Shown one piece after another: positions 15,288 to 24,791 of a DNA stretch of 64,000 nt. A model generated the notes under the pieces. That model did not search any database. It saw only the letters and a list, made by a program, of their open reading frames with translations, and was not told the origin of the DNA. A program made the position numbers and the translations under genes. Source of the stretch: Oscillibacter ruminantium GH1 (lineage in GTDB: Bacteria > Bacillota > Clostridia > Oscillospirales > Oscillospiraceae); assembly GCF_000307265.1 (NCBI RefSeq), contig NZ_DF158897.1, forward strand, positions 295,730-359,729, given 5' to 3'. Every line of letters begins with the position of its first letter. Position 1 is the first letter of the stretch.

Positions 15288-18200
15288 TCACTTTATCGGT
15301 GCCAGAACATCCTTGAAGATCTCGTAATTGTGCTTTACGCCGTTGTCGAGGTCGATGGGGATCATCTGGTCGGCCAGATGATGGATCTTTTCCTCGTAGG
15401 TGCGAATCTCGGCATCCTGCGCCTGGAGCTTCTGGAGCTGCTTTGTTAGCTTCACCCGCTCTGATGTGGCGGCATTCGCCATGCGCTGCTCCAGATCGGC
15501 GATGGCCGTGCGGTAACGGGCCTGCTGCTCGAACACATAGTCCGTGCGGATACGGGCAATGGTGTCCGGCTGATAGCGGTGCATATAGATGAGCGCCTTG
15601 AAGCCGCCCTTTTTGCCGCTGTCGAACAGCCAATAGATGGGGCGCTTCTGATAGATCTTCAGGTGGTCGGCGTAGAAGTCGTTCAGGAAGTAATTGCGAA
15701 TGACGTCCTTTGGCTGTCCGCTGCCGCCGAGGGCGTCGGCGATGAAGTGCAGGTTCTCGTCCAGCGTTTCCTTGCCGTAGACCACCTCGATGAAGCGCAC
15801 AAACCTGGCGACGATATCGTCGTCAAAGTATTCGTCGTCGCAGATGGGGATGACATTGTCTCTATCAGGCAGGTACAGCGCGCTGGGATTCCACGGATGA
15901 ACGCCAGAGGCTTTTGCATAATCGCTCAACAAATCAACTTTTGAGCCAAAATCCCAAGGTCCGCCTGCATAAAACAACCCTTCTTTATACAGCGAGTACC
16001 GTCCGAACATACAGCCCACGGCATAGGAAATGAGGGAGCGGATGTCGCGCTTCTTGTCGGCGAGGCGGACGGTCACATCTTTATCCTCCACTTCCGGAGT
16101 CAGCTCGTCTTGCAAGCCGTAGATGTCGATGAAGATGCGGTTGAGTTCTTCTTCGTTGGCTTTGAGTGTATCAAAACAAAGATTGCATTGATATTCCCAC
16201 GCCTCATATGCATCTTTCAGATACCAGCTATCCGGTGCATTAACTTTGGAAACGCTATGTCTATACTCCACAAGCGGATGTTGTTTGAAATCCCATGAGG
16301 TCTCAAAGGAGTCCCAGTCACTTCTTGAAATATCAATACATTCTGCAACAGTTTTATCTATGGCTGCCTTGCGATTGTCGTCAATAATTACGGGGAGCTT
16401 TGTTATTACGCCATTATTATAGTGAATGCCTGGACAGCTGATATCTAAGAGCATCTGAAATACAACAGAATTCATGTTCCCAAGCAAATAGTTTAGATAA
16501 GTAGCATCTTTAAAGGGAATAGTAGGACCTGTTGCATCAAAAGTACTCCCGTTAGGATAGAACCGTGTAGAATACTTACCTGCCGTCAAATCTGACCAAG
16601 ATATTCCTTGAATGAAAAATGAATCTATATTTTGCGGTCTCGAACGCAGTTTCCCTTTTGAATCTACAAACGTTCGAATATCCCGTCCGTTATTTTCCCA
16701 ATTGATTACATATTCTCTATTACCGTACCATTTTCGATAGTTCCCGCCTTTGTTATGAGGATACCATTTATATCCGCGCTCGCCATTTAAGGCCATACGC
16801 TTCTTGTTGATTTCAAACCAATATCTAAGAAAATGTTCATTGTTACCAGTAATCGTCCCTTGCAACGCTTTTCCAAAAGAGCCAATAGTATTAGAACTCG
16901 AAAAAACTTTAAGAGTTTTTTTACTTATCCAATAGGCAAGGGGGAGTCCGGGAATAAGCTTAAACATAGAGCTATCCGCTGTGTAATAACCCATTCCGCC
17001 ATTAAAGCGTGCCTCTTTTTCTTCAATGCTATCCACAAGTCCAAACCTGAAAAAGAGCTTTCGATAAACAGCAACATAACCACGGAAATAACCCTTGTTA
17101 ATGACAAAAGCCGTCGTACCGAAATCTGCGCCAAATATCCCCCTCCCGAAGTGAACCATGTTAACAAAAGTATGTTCATCAATCAGTTTTTCTCGTAGCT
17201 TTTCAAAGCTCGACATGGTCATCCAAGCCGGAGTATTAATCATTGATGAGAAGCCATGTTCTGTGCACATTTCAATCGCACGTTCCATAAATATAGTGCA
17301 CATATCGGATCTGCTGTCTGGATACACTTTTTTAGTAAAAACCATCAGTTTATCCGACACGCCGGTAGATCCCATATACGGCGGATTCGTTACCACCACA
17401 TCATACTTCTGCACCAGCGTCCGAGCCTGCTCCACAAGCGGATACACGGTATTCGTAATCGTATCGCAGCGCTGCTGGGCGAACAGGTCGCCATAGCTGG
17501 ACATCTCAAATATCTCATCAAGACGCTTTTCCAGTGCGTCCAGCTCCTCCAGTGTGATCTCCGGCTGCAAGATACTGCCGTATTCCTTGGCGTCCTTGAA
17601 GCACTCATACACCTTAAGTGCGATAGGCTTTTCCTCTCCGCAGAGGTCAAGAAAGCTCATGTCCGAGATGGGCTGTGATTCCATAATGGCGCTGACATGG
17701 GGCTGGATGCTGCGGGTGAAGAAGCGCCGGTCATACTGCCGCGCTTTCATCATCACAGCAAAATAGGCAAGCTGCGCCGCACGGTCGTCGATATCGAGAC
17801 CGTAGAGGTTGTTTTCCACGATAGACTTGACTGCATCCCGTGCGCTATTGCCGTAGCTCTCATATATCTGCATCAGCACATCGAACATATATACAAGAAT
17901 ATGTCCGCTGCCCATACAGGGGTCCATGCAGCGAATGTCCTCGGGTTTCATATCCCTATATTTCTTTCGAATCTCCTTGAGCTGCACTTCGACTTCCGGT
18001 TCCTGTTCAGCCTCTGGCAGATAGTACTTCCATCCGAAAGCCTTTGCCATATCATCCTCGGACACCGGCCCCAAACGGCATTTTTCTAAATCGTTAAGGG
18101 TCATACCCTGCAATTCGCCGATAGTAGTATTGCTGAGTTGTGATGCGCGTTCGCGCTCCAGCCATAGCCGTCCCAGCGAGTTCTCCACCATGTATCGCAC

Positions 18201-18944
18201 AATCCAGTCCGGGGTGAAAAGCTGGGTGGCGGCGGGGATGTTCTCCTTGCTGATCTTGATGTTCTTTTTAAGGTCAGCAAAGACCTTGTCCTTGGGCTCG
18301 GTGTTGTAATACTGATAGAGCCAGCCGATGATCTGCACGGCGTCTTTCCAGTCGTCCTCCGGGATGGTGGTCACCATCTGCTCCACGGCGCTGCCATCTC
18401 GCAGAAGGTTATCCGGGAACAGCATCTCGGTGTAGTCGTCAATGCGGGTGAACATACCAGGCAAAATGCTGATCAGTGCGTTGCATTGAGTGACGATGAG
18501 ATACTTGAACAGCTCGTCGGTTTGATTTTTGTCTTTATAGGCATAGACCTTCTCCATGTCCAGTCCGGGCATGGTTTCCGGGTCGAGGTGGATCGCCTCG
18601 ACCAGTATCTGGGGCTTGAAGCTGTTTTCCTCATTCGTAAAAACGCGGATATGGGTGGGGAGGTAGCCGTTGACCTCCATAAAGCGCAGGGCGATGAAGC
18701 GGTTGAACCATGTATAGGCCGCCTCCTCCATCGTCTGCTCATAGCCCATCCTTTTGACGCGGGCAACCAGCGCCTTGCGCTGTCGCTTCTCCGCGTCGGA
18801 CAACAGATTCCCGTGAACGCTCTCTACGTCGGCATCAATGATCTCTTTTTCGGACACGCCGTATTGCAACGCCCTCTGGCTCACACGGGAGATCAGCTCC
18901 CGCCGCGCCCAGACCGCATATTTTTTGATCGCGTTTTTATCCAT
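15288..18944 (-). CDS. pglX: BREX-1 PglX, adenine-specific DNA methyltransferase
   Basis: 1218 residues, start ATG 18944 with TTGGAGG upstream. The SAM-binding motif I is DPCMGSGH at 341-348 and the catalytic motif IV is NPPY at 520-523, the pattern of N6-adenine methyltransferases. Length and flanking helical regions fit PglX rather than a type I or IIG enzyme. PglX methylates the host at a non-palindromic hexamer so that BREX can tell self from phage. The central part around residues 660-900, which includes the target-recognition region, is rich in aromatic and basic residues. It lies between two unusual inserted genes in a single transcription unit. Confidence 0.95.
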   Translation of the reverse strand: MDKNAIKKYAVWARRELISRVSQRALQYGVSEKEIIDADVESVHGNLLSDAEKRQRKALVARVKRMGYEQTMEEAAYTWFNRFIALRFMEVNGYLPTHIRVFTNEENSFKPQILVEAIHLDPETMPGLDMEKVYAYKDKNQTDELFKYLIVTQCNALISILPGMFTRIDDYTEMLFPDNLLRDGSAVEQMVTTIPEDDWKDAVQIIGWLYQYYNTEPKDKVFADLKKNIKISKENIPAATQLFTPDWIVRYMVENSLGRLWLERERASQLSNTTIGELQGMTLNDLEKCRLGPVSEDDMAKAFGWKYYLPEAEQEPEVEVQLKEIRKKYRDMKPEDIRCMDPCMGSGHILVYMFDVLMQIYESYGNSARDAVKSIVENNLYGLDIDDRAAQLAYFAVMMKARQYDRRFFTRSIQPHVSAIMESQPISDMSFLDLCGEEKPIALKVYECFKDAKEYGSILQPEITLEELDALEKRLDEIFEMSSYGDLFAQQRCDTITNTVYPLVEQARTLVQKYDVVVTNPPYMGSTGVSDKLMVFTKKVYPDSRSDMCTIFMERAIEMCTEHGFSSMINTPAWMTMSSFEKLREKLIDEHTFVNMVHFGRGIFGADFGTTAFVINKGYFRGYVAVYRKLFFRFGLVDSIEEKEARFNGGMGYYTADSSMFKLIPGLPLAYWISKKTLKVFSSSNTIGSFGKALQGTITGNNEHFLRYWFEINKKRMALNGERGYKWYPHNKGGNYRKWYGNREYVINWENNGRDIRTFVDSKGKLRSRPQNIDSFFIQGISWSDLTAGKYSTRFYPNGSTFDATGPTIPFKDATYLNYLLGNMNSVVFQMLLDISCPGIHYNNGVITKLPVIIDDNRKAAIDKTVAECIDISRSDWDSFETSWDFKQHPLVEYRHSVSKVNAPDSWYLKDAYEAWEYQCNLCFDTLKANEEELNRIFIDIYGLQDELTPEVEDKDVTVRLADKKRDIRSLISYAVGCMFGRYSLYKEGLFYAGGPWDFGSKVDLLSDYAKASGVHPWNPSALYLPDRDNVIPICDDEYFDDDIVARFVRFIEVVYGKETLDENLHFIADALGGSGQPKDVIRNYFLNDFYADHLKIYQKRPIYWLFDSGKKGGFKALIYMHRYQPDTIARIRTDYVFEQQARYRTAIADLEQRMANAATSERVKLTKQLQKLQAQDAEIRTYEEKIHHLADQMIPIDLDNGVKHNYEIFKDVLAPIK

Positions 18945-18972
18945 GATTGTCCTCCAAGTTGCTGTTAAACAC

Positions 18973-19455
18973 TTATATATCCGTGCTTGCCCGCAGGGAA
19001 ATCAGCGGAACCTCCAATTGTCCCTTAATGCATTTGCCGCTCAAGTTATAAGCTATTACTTTGCATTTATCAAAATGTGACTTTTTGCAGTGATAAAGCA
19101 GGGAATCCGCCTCCTGCCCCATAAGCGTATAGACTATGTTATGGTATGGCAGAATCACTCTGCTCTGCTCGTCGATATAGCAGTCTACTAAAAGCTTATT
19201 CCCGTCATAAAGAGCAAAGCTTTCTAAGACGAATGGCTTTTGACCTATATTGAATATCTCAATTCCACATTCTGACAAACTTGTCTTCGTGCGCAGTTCA
19301 TTCTCCACAAGTTCAGCATCTGGAGTTCCAACCATTTGAAATGATAGCTTTGGCTTGGAACGAAGCACCGTGCTAAGTTCATTTAGGCCCCAGCCAATTA
19401 TTACGCCGAGCAAAGTGAATAAGCCGCCAAATATTGTTGTGGTCATTTCTGACAT
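18973..19455 (-). CDS. Uncharacterised single-pass membrane protein embedded in the BREX operon
   Basis: 160 residues from ATG 19455 (or ATG 19446). Residues 7-25 form one strong hydrophobic helix (IFGGLFTLLGVIIGWGLNEL) with a short N-terminal tail, followed by a beta-rich soluble domain of about 130 residues with GIEIFNIGQKPFVLESFALY, the look of an immunoglobulin-like or jelly-roll fold. The gene starts 12 nt after the brxC stop and ends 28 nt before pglX, so it is an operon member. It is not a canonical BREX component. It could anchor the complex or sense the envelope; this is a guess from topology. Confidence 0.7.
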   Translation of the reverse strand: MSEMTTTIFGGLFTLLGVIIGWGLNELSTVLRSKPKLSFQMVGTPDAELVENELRTKTSLSECGIEIFNIGQKPFVLESFALYDGNKLLVDCYIDEQSRVILPYHNIVYTLMGQEADSLLYHCKKSHFDKCKVIAYNLSGKCIKGQLEVPLISLRASTDI

Positions 19456-19467
19456 AATCTTTTTCTC

Positions 19468-22400
19468 TCAGTTCAGGTTTATTCCGTCACAGTTCTTCAT
19501 AAGCGATTTGAGTTGAGTGCGAATCTTTTCCACATATTCGTCGATGTCCGCCTCGCTCTCGAGCCGCTTGGCGGGGAATACCACCTGACGGTTGAAGGCT
19601 TTGATGAGCTTCTTTTTCGGAGGCTGCGGCGGAGTCTCGGTGTTGACCGGCTCCACAGGCGGCTTGGGCCTCGTCATGACCTCGATCTTCTCCACCATGG
19701 TGTCCTTGTACTGGATCATTGGTGGGATCAGGCCGTCGAGGAGCGCGAGGCTGGTCAGCGTCTGAATTTTTTGCTTTTGCTGGGTGTAGAAGGTGTCGGC
19801 GGTCGTGATGATGGTTTTCGTATCAACGCTGTCGGAACCGGCAGTATGAATCGCCGCAAGGCACTGACGAACGATCTCATTGAGCTCCTCGCGCTTTGCA
19901 TCCAGAAGGCTGTTATGTCCCTCGCGGACGGTGGACATGAGCGTATTGAGCTCGGGGATCTTTTTATAATCGAACTGGCCGGCATTCATAAGCATCAGAC
20001 GTATCTGATTGAGCGCCTTGTTTGCCGCTTCCTCTTTGGCGAGATAGTCCAGCTCATGGGCGAGGTCAGCTTCCAGCTTCACGGCAGCATCGAAGACCTG
20101 CACCTGATTTTTGAAGAAGCCCTCCACATTCTGCATGGCTTCCTTATTGCCGTCCAGCTTGTCTTCCAGCTTGACCACGCGGTCGATCAGCGCCACATTG
20201 TCCTTCTGCTGGGACAGCACATCCTCCACAAGAGAGGCTGCCTCCTGTACCAGCGCGAGATCCGGGTATTTGTGATCGACATAGCGCCCCAGCAGTTCGC
20301 TATAATGCTGCTTTTGCTCTCCGAATCGCTGCACGATGAACCCGACGAGTCCGTCCTCGTCGGCGGGGACATCCATCACATCGAAGTATTCGCGTAGGAA
20401 CTCGCGCACCTCTTTCATTTTCGGCGCGGCGATGTTGATCCGCTTGGAGACGATGGTTTTGCCGACCTCGCTCTTTTTGCGGAGCATGTCGGGGAGCTTC
20501 TTGTCACCGGGCTGTATGGTGGTGCCGGCATATTTTACGGTGACCTTCTGGTTGTAGATGAGCTGCGCCATAACAGCGGCAATGTCGATTTCCTTCCACC
20601 CGTAGGGGATGCCCTGATAGCGGCTCTGCACATCGAACATGGAGGTGCTCAACTTCTTTTTATACTGCATCTCCAGATATTCTTCTATTTTCGCCGCAGC
20701 GTCCCGGTTTGGCTCCAGCCCGCCGATGGCCTGCTGCGCCGTGCCGTTCAGGATGGCATAAATGTCTTCATCCGTGTCGGCAAACTTCGTGATAAGGTCA
20801 AGGTCGCTGTAAACATGGGATACGAGGTACTCCAGCGCCTGATCGATGATATTTTTAGCCTTCGCCTTAAGAATCGCCGTTTCCCTTTTCTTCAGATCTT
20901 CTTCTGTGACGCTGACAGAACCCGCTTTTATTGGAATTCTTTCGCCATCTACATAAAATATAGCCTCACATATTGCGTTGCATAGTGCATCTGTTGCCAC
21001 GTTTTCGTAATTTGTTGCTTCATCCTGCTGGTTACGAATAATATCCTGTACCGACTTCGGTAGCTGGGTAACATTTCGTTGCTTGACATATTTGCGAATT
21101 TTCATTGCACTTTCAAGTGAGTCGTAATATGGAGTGTCAGCTAACACGATAATCGCCTGTCCAGAAGATTCAGTCATGAGACGCAATTCAGCTTTCGCTG
21201 TGGGTTCAGTAGCTACAGTAAGAAATCGCAACCGCATACCGCCGGTAATCGCGCCGACGGTAAAGCCATCGACCATCTGGTCGAAAGCGAAATCGTACTT
21301 ATTGTCAAAACGATATTTCTTTGTGGTGTATATATCTCCATAAATCATGTGAGCGATACGTTCCACTACAGAGGATGTATCAACGCTGGTTTCATTGTTG
21401 ATGGCGCGCTGAATGTCCTGCTCTTCATCGGTGAGGAAGTTGTAAGCGTCGCCCGTCCTTCCGATATAGTTCTGGCTCATCAGACGATCCAGCGAGTTTC
21501 GCACCGACTCGCGGAGCGTGACCTTGTCCACCCGGATATCATCGGCCATCAGAATGACCAAATTGTCCAGCGTGGCTTTTATATCGTCGATATAACGCAC
21601 AAGATACAGGAGCTTTAGCACGTCCACATCCTGTGTCTGTACGCCGTGACCGTTCTGCGCCGCAGTCGCGCAGCGCTCGATCACGCGGCGGATGGACCCG
21701 TCAAGGAAGGTATGCACGGTATCATAGAAGCGGAAGAAGGGTACAAGGGCATATTCGTCCTGCTCTTGCACTTTCTGTGCAGCTTCCTGAAAGCCGGAGA
21801 GCATGGAACGCTCGCCGCCCGAAAGGTGCTTGCCAGAGTTGCCGTGCTTGCGGATCTCGGCAAAAACCTTCTGCATGATAATAAACTGATAGGGCACGAA
21901 CGGGAAGTTGGTCGCAAACTCATCCGGGCCGCCGAAGCCTTTGATGTCCAAGATAGAGTCGGTAAAAGTGAAAAGGTTACGCAGGATGGAATCGTTGTCG
22001 CCATAGACGGCTTCCAGCCGCGCTCTTGCTTCTGGCTTTTTCTCCAGAACGCGCTTCTGAATGACCTCATCGACGGAGGATGAGGATAGGCTCAGCCGGG
22101 TCTTAAAACGGGCCTGAATGCGTGAAAACTCATCGGCGCGAACCTTGATGATCTCGTCAATCGCTTCCTGCCCAGTAGACATGACCCAAACCTTGCCGTC
22201 GCACTCGCTGCCGATTTTTTCAGTAAGGGATTGCAGGTTGAGCAGCATGTCTGTATCCGTGCCGACATACTGGCCGACCTCGTCTATCATGAACAGGAGG
22301 CGGAAGTTCTTCGGCTTGGTGTTTATGTATTCCTTGATTTCATCTACGAGCTGTGCGATTGAAAACTCGGTGGAGGTCTTATCCTGGAACCAATACTTGG

Positions 22401-23061
22401 CGTCTTCTTCACTCAGATCAAGCACTTCCATCAGTGTTGGAATGATCGCCTTGCCCTTAAACGCAAATGCCTTGCGCTGGCTGACCCATGTTGAGCCGCT
22501 CTTTTCCTCGAACACGCGACGGAATTGATCGGTCTTACCGCATTGGTCGATATAGCTTTCCAGCCGGGCCACTTTCAAATTATCGCCATAGAAGCCCAGA
22601 TGATTATAGAACATCTTCGCAAAGACACGCAGCACGGCGGTTTTGTCTTTGTTGATGGAACCTTCAATATCTATGTTGAATAGGATCGTTTCGGTCGGAC
22701 CTTTTGTCACCTTATCTATGAGCATAAAGGTGGCAGGATCGTCCTCGAATTTCTTTCGGAATCGTTCAACGGTTTTTGTCCCGTTCACATCTTTGTTTTC
22801 AAGAAGATAGGACAGCATTTTCAGGAAGTGTGACTTACCACTTCCAAAAAAGCCGGAGATCCAAACACCGATGTCCGCTGTGCTGGCGTCGAATGCGTCA
22901 CCATAATAATTAAAGAACGAAATGAAGTGCTTTTTCAATTCCTTGGTAATGACATATTCCCGGATTTCCTGCTCAATTACATCTGAGGCATCCTGGTCAA
23001 CCTTAATTACACCATTGATGGGCCTGTTGATGTCTTCACGGAACATATTGCGAATCATCAT
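19468..23061 (-). CDS. brxC: BREX-1 BrxC, large P-loop ATPase
   Basis: 1197 residues from ATG 23061 (AAGGAGG nine bases upstream). Walker A GFFGSGKS is at residues 70-77 and a Walker B strand LLFMIDEVGQ near 258. These features and the length match BrxC, the ATPase essential for BREX. The second half is long and helical, with coiled-coil character around residues 940-1010. It probably assembles with BrxB and PglX/PglZ on DNA. It follows brxB by 14 nt. A Lys/Pro-rich linker (RPKPPVEPVNTETPPQPPKK) precedes the final 65 residues. Confidence 0.95.
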   Translation of the reverse strand: MMIRNMFREDINRPINGVIKVDQDASDVIEQEIREYVITKELKKHFISFFNYYGDAFDASTADIGVWISGFFGSGKSHFLKMLSYLLENKDVNGTKTVERFRKKFEDDPATFMLIDKVTKGPTETILFNIDIEGSINKDKTAVLRVFAKMFYNHLGFYGDNLKVARLESYIDQCGKTDQFRRVFEEKSGSTWVSQRKAFAFKGKAIIPTLMEVLDLSEEDAKYWFQDKTSTEFSIAQLVDEIKEYINTKPKNFRLLFMIDEVGQYVGTDTDMLLNLQSLTEKIGSECDGKVWVMSTGQEAIDEIIKVRADEFSRIQARFKTRLSLSSSSVDEVIQKRVLEKKPEARARLEAVYGDNDSILRNLFTFTDSILDIKGFGGPDEFATNFPFVPYQFIIMQKVFAEIRKHGNSGKHLSGGERSMLSGFQEAAQKVQEQDEYALVPFFRFYDTVHTFLDGSIRRVIERCATAAQNGHGVQTQDVDVLKLLYLVRYIDDIKATLDNLVILMADDIRVDKVTLRESVRNSLDRLMSQNYIGRTGDAYNFLTDEEQDIQRAINNETSVDTSSVVERIAHMIYGDIYTTKKYRFDNKYDFAFDQMVDGFTVGAITGGMRLRFLTVATEPTAKAELRLMTESSGQAIIVLADTPYYDSLESAMKIRKYVKQRNVTQLPKSVQDIIRNQQDEATNYENVATDALCNAICEAIFYVDGERIPIKAGSVSVTEEDLKKRETAILKAKAKNIIDQALEYLVSHVYSDLDLITKFADTDEDIYAILNGTAQQAIGGLEPNRDAAAKIEEYLEMQYKKKLSTSMFDVQSRYQGIPYGWKEIDIAAVMAQLIYNQKVTVKYAGTTIQPGDKKLPDMLRKKSEVGKTIVSKRINIAAPKMKEVREFLREYFDVMDVPADEDGLVGFIVQRFGEQKQHYSELLGRYVDHKYPDLALVQEAASLVEDVLSQQKDNVALIDRVVKLEDKLDGNKEAMQNVEGFFKNQVQVFDAAVKLEADLAHELDYLAKEEAANKALNQIRLMLMNAGQFDYKKIPELNTLMSTVREGHNSLLDAKREELNEIVRQCLAAIHTAGSDSVDTKTIITTADTFYTQQKQKIQTLTSLALLDGLIPPMIQYKDTMVEKIEVMTRPKPPVEPVNTETPPQPPKKKLIKAFNRQVVFPAKRLESEADIDEYVEKIRTQLKSLMKNCDGINLN

Positions 23062-23075
23062 AGTCGTATACCTCC

Positions 23076-23633
23076 TTATACTGCATCAAACGCACGATAG
23101 TATGAATTTGGCTCCAGTCTGCCAAAGAGCTTGAGCGAATGCTTATCAAACTCACCCGGATACATTACAAGGATTGGGATGTCAGAAAAATACGGCTGGA
23201 GGGCTTCGAGTATCATATGGACCCGCATAAAGGGGAAAACATCTCCGATGCCTGTTATCAGAAGCACATCACCGGGGATGTGAGGCGCATATTGCATCTT
23301 TTGCACAAACGCATCTTCGGTAGCTATGGAATGAAGCTGCTCTAATAGAAAGCTCTTTCCGGAATCAATCTCCATTTCACCGATGGCGTCTATGATGTCC
23401 ATGTCCTCACATACGGAAATGAATATCTTGTATAGGTCGCATTCTACCAGATGGGCCGTGACGCTCTGATCCGCGACGATTTGACTGATAAAATGGCGAA
23501 CGGCCATCTCATCCTCGGCGGCATAGCAAAAGATACGAATATTTACCTCGTTACTAAGTCCCTTCCCCTGAAGGAAATCCGGTTCCTCTATGAGAGTCCT
23601 GAGCTTATCTAAGCGTTCGTTTATATTACGCAT
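23076..23633 (-). CDS. brxB: BREX-1 BrxB (DUF1788)
   Basis: 185 residues from ATG 23633 with AGGAGG four bases upstream. The C-terminal segment VLLITGIGDVFPFMRVHMIL, followed by PILVMYPGEFD and LFGRLEPNSYYRAF, is the diagnostic end of the DUF1788/BrxB family. The N-terminus (INERLDKLRTLIEEPDFLQG) also matches. BrxB is a required core protein thought to bridge PglX, PglZ and BrxC. Gene order A-B-C is canonical, eight bases after brxA. Confidence 0.93.
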   Translation of the reverse strand: MRNINERLDKLRTLIEEPDFLQGKGLSNEVNIRIFCYAAEDEMAVRHFISQIVADQSVTAHLVECDLYKIFISVCEDMDIIDAIGEMEIDSGKSFLLEQLHSIATEDAFVQKMQYAPHIPGDVLLITGIGDVFPFMRVHMILEALQPYFSDIPILVMYPGEFDKHSLKLFGRLEPNSYYRAFDAV

Positions 23634-23641
23634 ACGCCCTC

Positions 23642-24274
23642 CTACGAAAAGCAGTTGAATGCCGGAAGCGCGGCATCTTCGTTATTTGAGCGAATCGCAT
23701 TTTCCAGCGTTGGGTTCAGCCACACCGGATTAATATGGTCGGTCTTGGCATTGTCAAGATACTCATTTTCGACCAATATTCTTGTAAGCACTTGTTTCAG
23801 CTTCGTGATTGTGGTGTCGCTCCATGTTGCAACTGCGTCGTTCTGCTCCTGCAGCCGAATAAAATAGGTGTTCAAGTCTATCTTGCCAAATGAGGTGTCC
23901 ATTAAACGGTACTTTTCCCCGATTACGGTAATCATAAAGTCCCAGACCAGACGGTTATACTTCATTAAAGCATAAAGGCACACTTGTTTCGCGGTTTCAA
24001 CGGGTTGCGTGGCAATTGCCTCAACGAGAGAAGTGTCACCAAGCATATGCAGTCGCACTAAACAAGCCCGCGCCTGTCCGCGAACAGATTTCTCGGTTGG
24101 ATATTGAAATGCGTTTCCGTTCACAATGTGATTCATGATATCCTCATCCGACAAACCTGCCATCATCAACTTTGCAGTTGTACGCATCTCATAAAAAAGG
24201 AATTGTTCTCTTGTGAGGGAAGCCTTGTAGGGACTGGAACTATCTACAGGCGTCCCGTTCTTGGGGTTATTCAT
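23642..24274 (-). CDS. brxA: BREX-1 BrxA (DUF1819)
   Basis: I place the start at ATG 24274, where GGAGG lies six bases upstream; the open frame continues upstream to a TTG directly after the regulator stop, but without a site. 210 residues. YKASLTREQFLFYEMRTTAK near the N-terminus and the repeated helical pattern through RLVWDFMITVIGEKY fit the DUF1819/BrxA family, a small DNA-binding core component of BREX-1. The gap of 54 nt after the regulator gene carries no terminator. Confidence 0.9.
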   Translation of the reverse strand: MNNPKNGTPVDSSSPYKASLTREQFLFYEMRTTAKLMMAGLSDEDIMNHIVNGNAFQYPTEKSVRGQARACLVRLHMLGDTSLVEAIATQPVETAKQVCLYALMKYNRLVWDFMITVIGEKYRLMDTSFGKIDLNTYFIRLQEQNDAVATWSDTTITKLKQVLTRILVENEYLDNAKTDHINPVWLNPTLENAIRSNNEDAALPAFNCFS

Positions 24275-24328
24275 AAAGTACCTCCGGCGCATTATTAAGG
24301 GTGATTCCTGGCAACACCGCATCGTCAA

Positions 24329-24550
24329 TCACTTTAGCGGTAGCTTCTCGTTAGGCACCAATTCCATAATGTCGCCGAAGTCAACATTTAAGGTTTCACA
24401 CACCTTGATGAGAACATCCATACTTACTTTTTCATGGTTCGACAACTTGGCAACCGTTGTGGAACTGAGGCCGGCGGCTTGCTGCAAGTCCTTCTTCTTC
24501 ATGTCGCGGTCTATCAGGAGTTTCCAGAGCTTTTTGTAGCTTACAGTCAT
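24329..24550 (-). CDS. XRE-family regulator leading the BREX operon
   Basis: 73 residues from ATG 24550 (GAGGTG eight bases upstream). A Cro/CI-type helix-turn-helix is clear: KKDLQQAAGLSSTTVAKLSN, followed by the stabilising helix DVLIKVCETLNVDF. The small size matches the single-domain HTH regulators that precede many BREX operons. It sits directly behind a promoter with a perfect inverted repeat, so it is probably an autorepressor of the whole BREX transcript. That link is inference. Confidence 0.85.
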   Translation of the reverse strand: MTVSYKKLWKLLIDRDMKKKDLQQAAGLSSTTVAKLSNHEKVSMDVLIKVCETLNVDFGDIMELVPNEKLPLK

Positions 24551-24580
24551 CTTCGCTCACCTCTCGACTTGATATAGATT

Positions 24581-24609
24581 ACTATAGCAGAAAAACTTTA
24601 TGTTTGCAA
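24581..24609 (-). promoter_or_regulatory. Sigma-70-type promoter of the BREX operon
   Basis: Read on the minus strand: -35 TTGCAA (24604-24609), a 17-bp spacer, and -10 TATAGT (24581-24586). It is 30 nt upstream of the regulator start. The -35 lies at the inner end of one arm of the inverted repeat at 24594-24634. Confidence 0.7.
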
Positions 24610-24634
24610 TTAAGTCGGTCGCAAACATAAAGTT
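24594..24634. promoter_or_regulatory. Operator: perfect 14-bp inverted repeat
   Basis: AACTTTATGTTTGC (24594-24607) and its exact complement GCAAACATAAAGTT (24621-24634) are separated by 13 bp. One arm overlaps the -35 box and the spacer of the BREX promoter. This is the expected layout for repression by the adjacent XRE protein. Confidence 0.75.
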
Positions 24635-24639
24635 ATTTT

Positions 24640-24777
24640 TTATGTGCATATAGCAGGCATCATACAAGACCATCTATTATCGAGTCGCCGGTAAAAGCGG
24701 TTGCGGCAATGCACAGAGCCATACTCATCCGCTAACCAGATCTCATATCCAAGCTGTCGTGATGCGCCGACCATCAT
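24640..24777 (-). CDS. Possible small protein (45 aa)
   Basis: A frame from ATG 24777 to TAA 24640 begins 14 nt after the end of the Spo0A-like gene. It contains LGYEIWLADEYGSVHCRNRF, a plausible folded beta-rich sequence, and a basic C-terminus. The ribosome binding site is weak. It may be the last gene of the SLOG operon; its end abuts the BREX operator. Function unknown. Confidence 0.35.
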   Translation of the reverse strand: MMVGASRQLGYEIWLADEYGSVHCRNRFYRRLDNRWSCMMPAICT

Positions 24778-24791
24778 TGTTCGCTCTGATT

